Shown here piece by piece: positions 7,905 through 17,500 of a stretch of DNA of 46,023 nucleotides. The notes beneath the pieces were generated by a model, which saw only the letters and a list, made by a program, of their open reading frames with translations, had not been told where the DNA came from and did not search any database. Made by a program: the position numbers and the translations under genes. Each line of letters begins with the position of its first letter. Position 1 is the stretch's first letter. The stretch is from a virus. The stretch lies in IMG/VR virus record IMGVR_UViG_3300006921_000025, positions 1 through 46,023 of that record. The stretch is one strand, 5' to 3'.

Positions 7905-8933
7905 ATGGGTAAAGTATACGTTTTAGCAAAAGCAGCAGAGACTCCTCAGATGATGGTTCAAGGTGGTGGTGGTGGTAATTCAGGTGGTCTAATGATGGGT
8001 ATGCCGGGTAATATCGCACCAAAGGATGCTGCTAGAAGTGTAATGGAAGAAAGATATGGTAAACAAAACATACCAGTAAGACAATCTCCTTCACCTAAAT
8101 ATACACCTTCTCAACTAGTTGGTATAGGGGATAAAACCTCAGGGATGGCTTCAAAGTTTGGTAAACTCGGTGGGATTGCTGGTGCTCTTGCTGGTGGTAT
8201 TAATTCATTTTACAATGCTAGTTCGAGTGGGCAACCCGGTGCATTAGGTGCTGCTGCAATGGGAGGTTGGACTGGACAACAATTGGCTCAACCATATGCT
8301 ACAAGAGCGGGTGCACAAATTGGTGTTAGGGCTGGAGAAAAAGCAGTAGATAGAGACATGGCAGCCTCACAGGAAAATTATAATGAAGCACAGCGAATGA
8401 ATCAAGGTTTAGATGGTTTCAAAGGCTCTCAATCTATGAAACCTATGAGTTTTGAACCTAATCAATTACCTCCAACAGCGCCTACACAACATCCTTCGGT
8501 AGCAAGACGTACTGAATATATGGCTAATACACCGGAAGCGACAGCCGAAAGAGAAAGAAGGGCCAATCGAAGTAATACAGGTCAAGTAGGTGTTCTAGGT
8601 AATGCAGGTGGAAGAGGAAGTCCTAACATATTTAGCGATAATTATGCTAATACACAGAGACATCAACAAATGATGAATAAAATCCCTGCACCACCAGCAG
8701 CACCACCCGGACAGCCTACTGGTGCAGCACCACCCGGAACTGATACAGATAATTCAATCACTAACAACTTACAACAAAATCAATCAGTTGCTGTGACTGG
8801 TGCAAATACAAAAGATGCTAGTCTAGGAAATTACGGCAAACTTCCAGTTGCTGTTTTAGACGCTGATAAAGTAAAAGATATGCAAAACGAAACACCTGAC
8901 GGGGCGTCGAGTGCTACCGTAGCAGGTGCATAA
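7905..8933 (+). CDS. Gly/Ala-rich hypothetical protein, probable virion component
   Basis: 342 residues. ATG 7905 follows the preceding stop directly, with GGGGGT about ten bases upstream. The start is Gly/Met-rich (MVQGGGGGNSGGLMMGMPG). Residues ~75-150 form a Gly/Ala-rich, mildly hydrophobic segment (GKLGGIAGALAGGINSFY and AALGAAAMGGWTGQQ-type composition) that could insert into a membrane or pack as small-residue helices. Such segments occur in virus penetration or internal proteins. The remainder is polar, Pro/Asn/Gln-rich and probably disordered, with PPG motifs near residues 255-275. Being just ahead of the terminase suggests a head-associated role. I do not recognise the family. Confidence 0.7.
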   Translation: MGKVYVLAKAAETPQMMVQGGGGGNSGGLMMGMPGNIAPKDAARSVMEERYGKQNIPVRQSPSPKYTPSQLVGIGDKTSGMASKFGKLGGIAGALAGGINSFYNASSSGQPGALGAAAMGGWTGQQLAQPYATRAGAQIGVRAGEKAVDRDMAASQENYNEAQRMNQGLDGFKGSQSMKPMSFEPNQLPPTAPTQHPSVARRTEYMANTPEATAERERRANRSNTGQVGVLGNAGGRGSPNIFSDNYANTQRHQQMMNKIPAPPAAPPGQPTGAAPPGTDTDNSITNNLQQNQSVAVTGANTKDASLGNYGKLPVAVLDADKVKDMQNETPDGASSATVAGA

Positions 8934-8934
8934 T

Positions 8935-10416
8935 ATGTCTCAAACTAAAGAAGAGATGGAAGCGTTTATCCTTAATATGGATATAGAAATGAGTAAAAAG
9001 TCTTTCAAATATTTTTTCGTTGACGTTTTAGGATTTCTGTATAGTCATCATCATCAATCTTGGAAAGAAGGCTTAGAAGCATCTCAATACTATTGTGTTA
9101 AAGCATCACGTGACCACGGTAAATCTGTATTTTTTATGACATATGCTTTATGGTTAGCAGCATTCAAGCCTAATACTCATGTTATGATATTTTCACATTC
9201 TCTAGAGCAGACGCTTGAACACATGCGTTTTATTCGTAATAACATAGAAAGTAACCCAGTTCTTATGCATCTTAAACCAAAAGGAAAACCATGGGCTAAG
9301 TCTTACTTCGAGTTTTCAAACGGTAGTCGTATGATGGCAAAATCGGTTGGTGGTGCAACACGTGGTTTTCACCCTGACGTTGTTGTATGTGATGATATTT
9401 TGTGGGGTACTACTGCTAGTGAACTTGCTAAAACAGCAGATTGGTTTTACGGAGTTTTACTACCAGTACTTCATCACACTAGTAAATTAATGATGGTAGG
9501 TACTCCATTCAGTTACAATGATTTATATGCTGAATTAGAGCAAAAAGAAACTTTTAGAGTAGAAACTTATCCAGCGATAAATGCAGAAGGGATAGCGTTA
9601 TGGCCTGAGCGATGGGATTTAGAATCTTTAGAAAGAAGAAGAATGTCAATGCCAGCGATACAATTTACACGTGAGTATCTGTGTGAACCTATACATGATG
9701 TAGCGAGTATGTTCCCCGGTCCATTATTAGCAAAGTGTAGAGACCCTGACCTTGTACTTCTTGATAAAGCAGAAACATTCTACAATGAAGAAGGAGAAGC
9801 ACATGGTGTGTTTGGTCAACATTTCATCGGACATGACCCTGCAATAGCATCTGATAAAAATGCTGATTTTACAGCAATGACAGTTATGAGAATAAAGCCG
9901 GATAGTGATTTTAAAGAAATAGTTCACGTCGTACATGAAAGAGGTATGTCTTCAATGGCACAAAAACGTATGATGATAATTTTGAATAGTAAGTTTCAAC
10001 CTGAACTTATTGAACTTGAAGGAAACAACTTTCAAAGAATGTTAGAACAAGAGATGAGAGAGTTGAGAGCAGATATGCCGATTAGAGTATTCATGACTAC
10101 TCGTACAAGAAAAGAATCTTTGTTCATGAGTCTTCTCCTTGCATTTGAACAAGGACATATTAAACTTCCATATGGTGATGAAAGGAGCAGGGCTTACACA
10201 CATAAATTGGAACAAGAATTGAATAGATTTGGTATGCAAAAAACTGGTAAACTAGAATCTGTGGGCGTACACGACGACTTAGCGATGAGTCTTGCTTTGG
10301 CTAATTGGGCATCAAAAGAGTTCAAAGGAAGCGTTATGCTCTTAGATGATTACTTACCGGGCTTTGATAATTGGTTTAGAGGCGGGAGTAAGAATGACTC
10401 GCTGATGACACCTTGA
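8935..10416 (+). CDS. terL: Terminase large subunit (DNA-packaging ATPase/nuclease)
   Basis: 493 residues from ATG 8935, which has AGGTG about 6 bases upstream; a GTG at 8926 is less likely. The ATPase domain has the Walker A form ASRDHGKS (57-64), Walker B VVVCDD (D153, D154) and a coupling motif MMVGTPF. The RNase H-like nuclease domain shows D301 in GHDPAIASDKNADFTAMTV, E362 in LIELEGNNF and D447/D448 in VGVHDDLAMSLALA. All hallmarks of an intact headful or cos packaging motor are present, and length is typical. Walker B carries Asp where many terminases have the catalytic Glu, a variant also known in other phage terminases. It cuts concatemeric DNA and pumps it through the portal encoded at 11629. 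Confidence 0.96.
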   Translation: MSQTKEEMEAFILNMDIEMSKKSFKYFFVDVLGFLYSHHHQSWKEGLEASQYYCVKASRDHGKSVFFMTYALWLAAFKPNTHVMIFSHSLEQTLEHMRFIRNNIESNPVLMHLKPKGKPWAKSYFEFSNGSRMMAKSVGGATRGFHPDVVVCDDILWGTTASELAKTADWFYGVLLPVLHHTSKLMMVGTPFSYNDLYAELEQKETFRVETYPAINAEGIALWPERWDLESLERRRMSMPAIQFTREYLCEPIHDVASMFPGPLLAKCRDPDLVLLDKAETFYNEEGEAHGVFGQHFIGHDPAIASDKNADFTAMTVMRIKPDSDFKEIVHVVHERGMSSMAQKRMMIILNSKFQPELIELEGNNFQRMLEQEMRELRADMPIRVFMTTRTRKESLFMSLLLAFEQGHIKLPYGDERSRAYTHKLEQELNRFGMQKTGKLESVGVHDDLAMSLALANWASKEFKGSVMLLDDYLPGFDNWFRGGSKNDSLMTP

Positions 10417-10425
10417 GGGATTGAA

Positions 10426-10479
10426 ATGAATGACACAACAATAGATGAAAATAATATGAATACATCGTTATGGAGATAA
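10426..10479 (+). CDS. Possible 17-residue minicistron upstream of the LAGLIDADG gene
   Basis: A short frame, MNDTTIDENNMNTSLWR, starts at ATG 10426 with GAGGGA five bases upstream. It stops at 10477-10479, within the ribosome-binding region of the next gene (GGAG 10472-10475). The site and the overlap would allow translational coupling or a leader peptide. Nothing else supports expression, and it may simply be a spacer. Confidence 0.25.
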   Translation: MNDTTIDENNMNTSLWR

Positions 10480-10484
10480 GAAAA

Positions 10485-11627
10485 ATGAGCATGTTTCCCC
10501 AAAACGGAGATGGTTGGTTTGAATCTAACATAGGCTGTACAGCATCTGATTTAGTTTATCGATTAAGAAAGGCTAGAAGACATAATAAAGAAGAAAAAGA
10601 TTTTATCGATAAGGCTATACAAGATATAAGAACAATGAAAAGTATGGAAATGGATGCTACATTAAAAATGCATCCTTGGTCAGAAAAACATTCTGAGACT
10701 ATAAGAGAACTTGGTATGTCAGATAAAACTATGAAATCTTTGAGAAGATTTGGAGATTCTAGAAAGATTGGTTTGACTAGAGCGTGTATGCAATGGGAGA
10801 AAGCAGATGAGGCTTTGAAAGCCCTAGATGAATATGAAGACGTTTGGGGAGATGAAGAAAGAAAAGCATGGGTTTCTGCTATGGATAGTAAAAGAGATGC
10901 TCGTAAAATATGGAAATCAACCCTTAACCAAATAGAAAAATTAACAGATAAAGAGCAACAAGCATTACGTAAGAGTGAAGAAATATTAAAATCTAAAGGT
11001 GCTATGTCAGGTCGCACATTATTTGAAAATCTAAAAGAAAGAAAAGTTTTACACAAAAGTATGACATCTATGAAATTAGCAAAACTTTTGTCTATGTATG
11101 GAGAAGAAGTTGATATCATAGCGGGTGGTAAAAGAGGAACTTTTGTAAAAATGGATAGAACTGGATTAATCATAAAAGACCCTTGGGCTTATGCTGCTGG
11201 GTTTTTAGATGCTGATGGATATATAACAATTACAAAAAGAGGAGAACCACGTGCTGGTTTTATCGCTACTGGTACAAGAGGTAAGATACATTGTGAACAA
11301 TTACGAAAAACGCTAGACTGTGGGATATTACAATTAGACCAAAAAGTGTATAGTGATACACAAAGAAGTCAACATAGATTACAATTTTATTCTAAAGCCG
11401 ATATTAGTAAACTTTTGAAAGGTTTATTACCGTTTTTAGAAATGAAGAAGACACAAGCAAAAGCCGTTTTAGCATTTATAGAAGAAAAAGATTCTATGAA
11501 AAAGGAAGAACTAAAAAAAGTAGTCAGATATTATAATTGGAGCGATGACACCAAAAAGTCTACTGCACTCCTTTCAGAATGGGGCGTACAGGCCGACGAC
11601 GTAACTAAGTGGGCAGAGGCGATATAA
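10485..11627 (+). CDS. LAGLIDADG-domain protein (homing-endonuclease family) in the packaging operon
   Basis: 380 residues from ATG 10485, placed by GGAGAT at 10472-10477; ATG 10470 would contain that site. The first ~215 residues are helical and highly charged with no family I can name. Residues ~190-230 resemble a winged-helix segment (SMTSMKLAKLLSMYG...GKRGTFVK). The C-terminal ~145 residues match a single LAGLIDADG domain: AYAAGFLDADGYITI (motif around 237-246, acidic catalytic residue in DADG), the beta-rich half ending HRLQFYSKADI, then the typical PFLEMKKTQAKAVLAFI helix. One motif per chain predicts a homodimeric nuclease. It may be a free-standing homing endonuclease or one recruited for packaging, since it sits between terminase and portal. 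No intein splice residues flank it. Confidence 0.8.
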   Translation: MSMFPQNGDGWFESNIGCTASDLVYRLRKARRHNKEEKDFIDKAIQDIRTMKSMEMDATLKMHPWSEKHSETIRELGMSDKTMKSLRRFGDSRKIGLTRACMQWEKADEALKALDEYEDVWGDEERKAWVSAMDSKRDARKIWKSTLNQIEKLTDKEQQALRKSEEILKSKGAMSGRTLFENLKERKVLHKSMTSMKLAKLLSMYGEEVDIIAGGKRGTFVKMDRTGLIIKDPWAYAAGFLDADGYITITKRGEPRAGFIATGTRGKIHCEQLRKTLDCGILQLDQKVYSDTQRSQHRLQFYSKADISKLLKGLLPFLEMKKTQAKAVLAFIEEKDSMKKEELKKVVRYYNWSDDTKKSTALLSEWGVQADDVTKWAEAI

Positions 11628-11628
11628 T

Positions 11629-13347
11629 ATGGCAGAAGAACAAGGAAGAATCAGTCGTTTTCTATCAGGGTTAGCAAGCCCTTTCAGAACTCGAACTACA
11701 CCTGAACCACAAATGCCCCTGTATACTACGGGTATACAAGAACCTGTATTAGCACAAGGAATTACAATACCAGCGCTATATGCTGTATCTCATGAAAACT
11801 TAATTCTTAGAACAGTGATATCTAAGTTAAGTCAAGAGATATTTAGAAGGGGATATTATTGGGAAAAGAAGTTTCAACACAAATGTAATGAATGTGGTGA
11901 AGAGTTCAAACATGAAGTTGAACAATGTACTCTATGTGGTGGGGAAACTAGAGCACCTGATGTAGAACAATTAATGTATCCAAAATGGCTATTAGAACAA
12001 CAAAACTCTATGGAACAAGATTTCATGAATGTATTACAAGAAATAGAAAGAGATTTAGATGTTGTAGATGATGCATTTTTAATTTGTATAAAAGAATACT
12101 ATGTAGAACCTGAAACTTCTGATATTAAGTTCTTTAGAGTAAAAGAAGTAATTAGAGGCGACCCTATCTTTATGAGAATTATATCTGACAAACGTGGTGT
12201 AAGAGGTGGGAGATACAAAGTATGTCCATTACATAGAGACCAAATCGCTTATCCCGGTCAAGATGACAAATGCGAAGTTTGTGGTAATAATATGCAAGAA
12301 GCGCATTATGCTAATATGGCTGGTAGTGGTAAAACTCAATATTATTTAGAAGGAGAAGTAATACATATCAGTAAATATAACCCGTCTAAATTGTATGGTA
12401 GAAGTCCGGTTAACACAATGTGGAGACAGGCTATGACACTTACTGCAATGGATAATTATATGTATACTTCATATCAGAAAAGAAGAAGTCCAAAAGGAAT
12501 TATTTCTGTTACTACCGATAATCTAGAATCAATGAAATCGTTTTGGAAATCAGTAGACGAAAAAATGGAACGTGACCCGCACTACATACCTAAAGTTGGT
12601 ATTGAAAGCCAAACTGGTAGAGGCGGTGTAAATTGGGTTAAGTTCATGGATACATTAGAAGAGATGCAATATATCGCTGTTAGAGATGAATTAAGAAATA
12701 GAATAGCAGCGTTCTATGGTGTGAGTAGTATTTTTATGATTGATAGCGGTAAATCCGGTGGACTGAATAATGAAGGTATGCAAATACTTGTTACTAATCG
12801 TGCTGTTGAGTTTGGTCAAAAAGTCTACACTCAAGTGTTATTTCCAAGATTGTTAAATCAAATGGAAGTAACGGATTGGAAATTAACTCTTTATCCAAAT
12901 GAAGAAGAAGATGAAATTACAAGACTTCGTAGAGATGAGATGGAAGTTAATTTAGCACAAAGGATGCAAATGCTTGGATATAAACCTGAATTAATGGAAG
13001 AAGGTGAAAGAGATATTAGATTTACATATCGTAAATTGAATCAAGCACAAGACGGTGCTCCACCAATGCCACCGGGTATGCAACCACCTCAAGGAATGCC
13101 ACCCGGAACAGGTGGACCTATGGGACAACAAATGGGTGCACAACCTCCCGGTATAATGCCACCATCACAACCCGGTGGTGAGGGTCAAGGTATTCGTACT
13201 CCAAGAGGCCCAGCCTCTCCTCAAAATAGAGGAAGTCCGGGTATTGGTTCTCCAGTAACTAGTGTACAACAACGTGGACCGAAAAACTCCGTAGCACAAG
13301 ATAATAGTCGTGCATTAATGAACTCAAGGCGAATTAAAGGCGCATAA
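11629..13347 (+). CDS. Portal protein with two predicted zinc sites
   Basis: 572 residues starting one base after the previous stop, with GAGGCGAT upstream. The core follows phage portal proteins: N-terminal clip/wing region, ISKYNPSKLYGRSPV, a conserved MTLTAMDNYMYTSYQKRRSPKG segment, and RNRIAAFYGVSSIFMI before the long helix. Position after terminase and before the protease supports the call. Unusual are C86xxC89-x10-C100xxC103 and C199xxH202-x12-C215xxC218, two zinc-ribbon-like insertions within the wing region. The C-terminal ~100 residues are Pro/Gly/Met/Gln-rich (PPMPPGM...) and probably disordered. The dodecameric ring would be the DNA channel and the docking site for terminase and for the adaptor at 24473. 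Confidence 0.88.
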   Translation: MAEEQGRISRFLSGLASPFRTRTTPEPQMPLYTTGIQEPVLAQGITIPALYAVSHENLILRTVISKLSQEIFRRGYYWEKKFQHKCNECGEEFKHEVEQCTLCGGETRAPDVEQLMYPKWLLEQQNSMEQDFMNVLQEIERDLDVVDDAFLICIKEYYVEPETSDIKFFRVKEVIRGDPIFMRIISDKRGVRGGRYKVCPLHRDQIAYPGQDDKCEVCGNNMQEAHYANMAGSGKTQYYLEGEVIHISKYNPSKLYGRSPVNTMWRQAMTLTAMDNYMYTSYQKRRSPKGIISVTTDNLESMKSFWKSVDEKMERDPHYIPKVGIESQTGRGGVNWVKFMDTLEEMQYIAVRDELRNRIAAFYGVSSIFMIDSGKSGGLNNEGMQILVTNRAVEFGQKVYTQVLFPRLLNQMEVTDWKLTLYPNEEEDEITRLRRDEMEVNLAQRMQMLGYKPELMEEGERDIRFTYRKLNQAQDGAPPMPPGMQPPQGMPPGTGGPMGQQMGAQPPGIMPPSQPGGEGQGIRTPRGPASPQNRGSPGIGSPVTSVQQRGPKNSVAQDNSRALMNSRRIKGA

Positions 13348-13360
13348 TCTAAATAGAGAG

Positions 13361-13374
13361 GCGTATAGCGTATA
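13361..13374. repeat. Short direct repeat GCGTATA x2 in the gap after the portal gene
   Basis: The 40-base gap between portal and the next gene contains two adjacent copies of GCGTATA (13361-13367 and 13368-13374), followed by AGCGGCGATTACC before ATG 13388. It may be incidental, or part of a regulator site or promoter. There is no stem-loop or T-run indicating a terminator. Confidence 0.4.
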
Positions 13375-13387
13375 AGCGGCGATTACC

Positions 13388-13744
13388 ATGGACTTACTAA
13401 AAATGCACCCAATGGCTAGGAAACTTACCGCACATAATGAGGCTTTTGCGAAAGCCATTGAAAGTGGTAATGCAGACGATGCTAAAAGTCACTTAAATGA
13501 AATAATGAAATATGCAAGCACACTAGAAGAAGATTTACTTCATGCAATTAAGAAAGCAGATACAGAGGTAGTTACTCCTGATAACGGATGGGTAAATAAT
13601 GTACCTGTACTAAAGTGGAATGAGTCAGGTTCTAAGTTTGATACTTCACAAAGACATAGACAGTTAAAAGGTACAATTATTTCATCTAGGAATAATAGTC
13701 AAATGAAGAAAGCATCAGGAACCTTTGGTCGTTGGTCTAACTAA
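13388..13744 (+). CDS. Hypothetical protein
   Basis: 118 residues. The N-terminal ~60 are helical (AHNEAFAKAIESGNADDAKSHL... then a second helix ending LLHAIKKA). The C-terminal half is polar and basic (SQRHRQLKGTIISSRNN, SGTFGRWSN). Only a weak ribosome site (GGCGATT) precedes ATG 13388. Position between portal and scaffold-related genes suggests a small head-assembly protein. The family is not recognised. Confidence 0.7.
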   Translation: MDLLKMHPMARKLTAHNEAFAKAIESGNADDAKSHLNEIMKYASTLEEDLLHAIKKADTEVVTPDNGWVNNVPVLKWNESGSKFDTSQRHRQLKGTIISSRNNSQMKKASGTFGRWSN

Positions 13745-13754
13745 GGTGATTAAA

Positions 13755-14123
13755 ATGGTTGCTACAAATGAAAGCGTAGATGATAACGTTACAGAACGTC
13801 TTATGAACGCTTTAATTTCTAAAATGGAAACCATGGATAGAGACATTCAGGTTGTTCGTGAAGAAAACGCAATGCTAAGAAAAGCATTTGAGAATCCTCA
13901 AGCAATTTTAAGAAAAGCAGGTTTCGTACCTTATTCTACACCTTTATCAGATGACGTTAGAGCAGATGCATTTAGGGCTGACATGGATACTATTATGAAA
14001 TCTAGAGACATTGATGGTAATTCTGATTTAGATAAGTTTAGCAATGAAGAAGTTCATGAGATGTCATGGGATGAAATACATTCTATGGCAGACCAACATA
14101 AAACAGTTCAGGAGATGTATTAA
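13755..14123 (+). CDS. Coiled-coil protein sharing a C-terminal motif with the scaffold
   Basis: 122 residues from ATG 13755, with AAGGTGAT six bases upstream; a TTG at 13725 would lie inside the previous gene. Residues ~10-45 form a predicted coiled coil (TERLMNALISKMETMDRDIQ...). Near the C-terminus is MSWDEIHSMADQ, which closely matches MSWDEVHHLASK at the end of the protease-scaffold protein (gene 19818). Both follow an acidic/Ser-rich linker. Scaffold C-termini often bind the capsid protein, so this protein may share a binding partner with the scaffold; this is inference. The stop overlaps the next start (TAATG). Confidence 0.75.
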   Translation: MVATNESVDDNVTERLMNALISKMETMDRDIQVVREENAMLRKAFENPQAILRKAGFVPYSTPLSDDVRADAFRADMDTIMKSRDIDGNSDLDKFSNEEVHEMSWDEIHSMADQHKTVQEMY

Positions 14124-14518
14124 TGAAACCACGATATGAAACAGCCTCACCTGAGGTTTATAATATGCTAAAACAAGCAACAGACTTAGAAGAAAGACTT
14201 GATGTTTTAGAAAAAGCAAAGAAATGTCCAAACTGTGGTATGAAAAAAATGGATTGTATGGCTAAAGCCGGATGCGGTACACATGTTACTAAAGCACATT
14301 ATCAAACTACATTTTCAACAGAACCGGGGGGAGTAGAGTTCCATTCAGAAACTGGTGGTCAAACACGTAATGCGGGTTATTCTACTAACCAACATCTTCT
14401 CGATTCAACTGATGTTGCAAATAAGGGTGCTACGAATGAATCCGTTAGCCTAGATTCACTTTCTCCAAAGATGAATACTCATGACAGGGCTAGTGAAGGC
14501 CGTGTCGATGAGGGATGA
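14123..14518 (+). CDS. Small protein with Cys-rich zinc-like motif
   Basis: 131 residues; AGGAGATG precedes the ATG, which shares one base with the previous stop. After a helical N-terminus, C35xxC38, C45, C51 and H54 (CPNCGMKKMDCMAKAGCGTH) form a compact zinc-knuckle-like cluster. The remaining ~75 residues are Ser/Thr/Asn/Gly-rich and probably disordered, ending in an acidic tail. The last ~11 bases overlap the start of the following giant gene. No function is recognised; it is one of several predicted zinc proteins in this morphogenesis cluster. Confidence 0.7.
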   Translation: MKPRYETASPEVYNMLKQATDLEERLDVLEKAKKCPNCGMKKMDCMAKAGCGTHVTKAHYQTTFSTEPGGVEFHSETGGQTRNAGYSTNQHLLDSTDVANKGATNESVSLDSLSPKMNTHDRASEGRVDEG

Positions 14519-17500
14519 ATCTGTGGAAGAAAATGCAGTTGATGTTTACATTCGACATCGTAATGACTTAATTAAAGCCATTTACGATAACATATACGCA
14601 GATGATGAAGTTGGTTTTTACATACAATCTTTACAAAACTTAGAAAATCAAAACATAACATTTGATGTGACTAAGGCTGACGAAATGGCTTTTTCGTATA
14701 CAGCATATATGTTAAAGAAAGCAAAAAAACAAAAAGATATTAATATTTCTAGATTAATTCAACAAGAATCTGTTGACCATCCGTGGGCAGGTCAAATAAA
14801 AAACGACCATACTATGAATCAAAGACACGGTAAGTGGCCTGAGACTACTAGTACTTACGGATACTGGCCTTTTTCAGAAGATAACCACCCACTGAGAAGA
14901 AAAAACGCTATTACTGGTAAACCTGAATGGGAAAGAAAACTTAGTGAAATGTATTTTTCAGATGATGATAGTCCCTCTTTTGCACAGCAGTTGATGGGAA
15001 AAGAAGATGCTCATGAGTCATACCACCTAAAACAAGGACATTCTTTGTATAGAGGTGTTAAGGGTGGGACTAGAAGAGCAAAAAGAAATAAACTCGATGA
15101 TAAGGGAAATGCAATTCATGCTAAAAATACTAAAGGAGATTTATTGTATGACAATGAAAACCTCCCTATATATCAACAAGAAGATTATCAAGAAGAATTA
15201 CCTAGAAAACAGGCTTTTCTTGGCTCTAAATCTAATCATGGTCAAAGCCATTACAAACACATTCATACTACTAGATTAGCAGATTTCGAGAGATGGAAGA
15301 AAAAACAAGGAGATGAGAGGCTTGAAGAACTAGAAAAAAATGGTGTTAATTTAGAAAAAGAACACTTTGACCAACGTATGGGTGATTTGATACTAGGTGG
15401 TAACACTAGAGGTAAATTAACTAGGAAGATATCTGAACAAGAGTATCAAGAATATTTTTTAAATAATCCACAGTTTGAAGATTTGGCTGCATCTAAAAGA
15501 GATTTGAGGAGTAAGAACTCAATTAAACATAATAAAAAATTAGGTTGGGAAACATGGGCTTACGGATTAGAGTTTGTTGCTCCACAAGACAGAACTAAAA
15601 TCTTACAGCATATACATGAACATGGAACAGACCATCCTGAACATCAAGACATCAAATTATCCGATGGGCATATCATGCCGATGGCTAGATTAAAATTAAA
15701 CAAGGAAAGAAGAACAAACGCTGAACTACACCACTGGACGAGAATGCCACATCAATTTGGACCTAACACACATCAATACTTAGAAACCTCAGATGATAAT
15801 ACAACTAGTGGTATGGAAGGTGCAGTAAAGAAAGCATTGAACTCTGTTTATTTAGAGCCTTATGAATATACAGACCCTGATACTGGTGAAACTAGTATGA
15901 TAGAAGATTCAGCACATGAAAGATTACGAAAGAATATCGTTAAAATGTTTGAAGGTGATGTTGATATAGATGATATTAATAACTTATTTTCTTTTTCTAA
16001 TTCTGATGTTGCTGCTATTAAGAGGGAAAGAAAAAAGGGTAAGAGTTTGAAAGATATAATTACTAGTAGAATACATAAAACTAGTGATGTTAAATTAACA
16101 GAAGAAGGGTTACAGTCTTTAGTCGGTTATGATAAAAAATTAAATGAACTTGATAATCATTCAATATTTAATGCTTATAATGAGCCTTTGTTAGATAAAG
16201 AAATTATGCAACAAGTTATGGATAATATACAGTTTCAAAAAGGATTAGCAACAGAAGAAAAACCAATTAGAAGAGGTCTGTCTGTTACAAGGATAGGTAA
16301 TAACGGTCCAAAGCCTGATGATAAAAAACTAACACCCGAAGAGAAGTCTCATTATTTTGAAGATAAAGATGGAAACCTAAAAGGTTGGGCACATATGGAA
16401 GAAGATGCATATTCACATAGTCCGGGTATTGGAAAAACACATACCAGTTATCTTGATATTCTTCATAATCATCTTTCTACTGATGGTGGTAAATCTTCTC
16501 CTTTAGGTTATTTACAGACTGATGAGGAAGGAAAAGGTCAAACTCAGTATAGCATTATCCCTAATAGTGGTAATACTGGTATGTTTGGTAATTTACATAA
16601 TATACAAAGGGATACTGGAGTTGTTGGTAGTGGGAGTGCACTTGAAATAATGGCACATACTGATAAATCACGTCCTAATGCTAGAGGTAGAATATTGAGA
16701 AATAATCACAATAATTCAAGTGATACAGAATCTACTAGTTTCCCTAATATTATGACACGTCCTCCAAACATAGAAACTAATTTTGATGTTGACTCTGAAA
16801 AGTATGATATCAAACGTAATATATCTAGAGATGGGGCTATGCAGAAACTTCATTCAGATAACCCATTTACACGTGTAGGTTCAGCACAAAGGGGAGATAC
16901 TTCTTTGATGGATTCAGGTGCGATGCATCACCGCCTTCTTGCTGATAACGGTAGATATCCACCATGGGACTCACATCCCGGCTGGGGAGTAACATCGTAT
17001 GAAGAATTATTTGCTGACCCTGATAAAAGAACCTCTATGGGTGTATCACATCCTGAATATCTAAGAATGCTGGGTGATGCAGGTAGTGCAGAAAGTGAAG
17101 GACGTGGTGTAGAAGGTGAAGATTTACTTTTCTTAGAAGAGGAATTAGACCGTGTTAGAAACTTAAAAGGTGAAGAACTTCAACAATATATGGATGAAAA
17201 AAGAACTAATATGAATCCACAAGATTTTAAAAATCTTGAAATTAAAAGAGCAGAAGATAGAGTTGCAGAACTGAATAATTTACTATATCCTAATGAGATG
17301 AAAGACTTGAAGCCCGGTGGTAAAGGAGAACAGCATTCCATAGATTTCTATAAAAAAAGATTAGCAGATAAACAAGCACAAGCAGAGTATGCTAAAACCG
17401 TTTTACTTCCAATGGTGTTAGAACATGACCCAAGTGCTTTTGACCCAAGTGACCCAATTAAGTTCATGCATAATTCTCAAAGATTATGGGAAGACGCTGG

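Noticed and set aside
10556-11173. 205-codon antisense frame inside the LAGLIDADG gene
   Set aside because: It is covered by a + strand gene with correct signals. The antisense product is Ser/Leu/Phe-rich with no family resemblance.
10485-11627. Intein or intron within terminase or portal
   Set aside because: Terminase and portal are each uninterrupted and complete. The LAGLIDADG protein has its own start and stop and no splicing-block residues.
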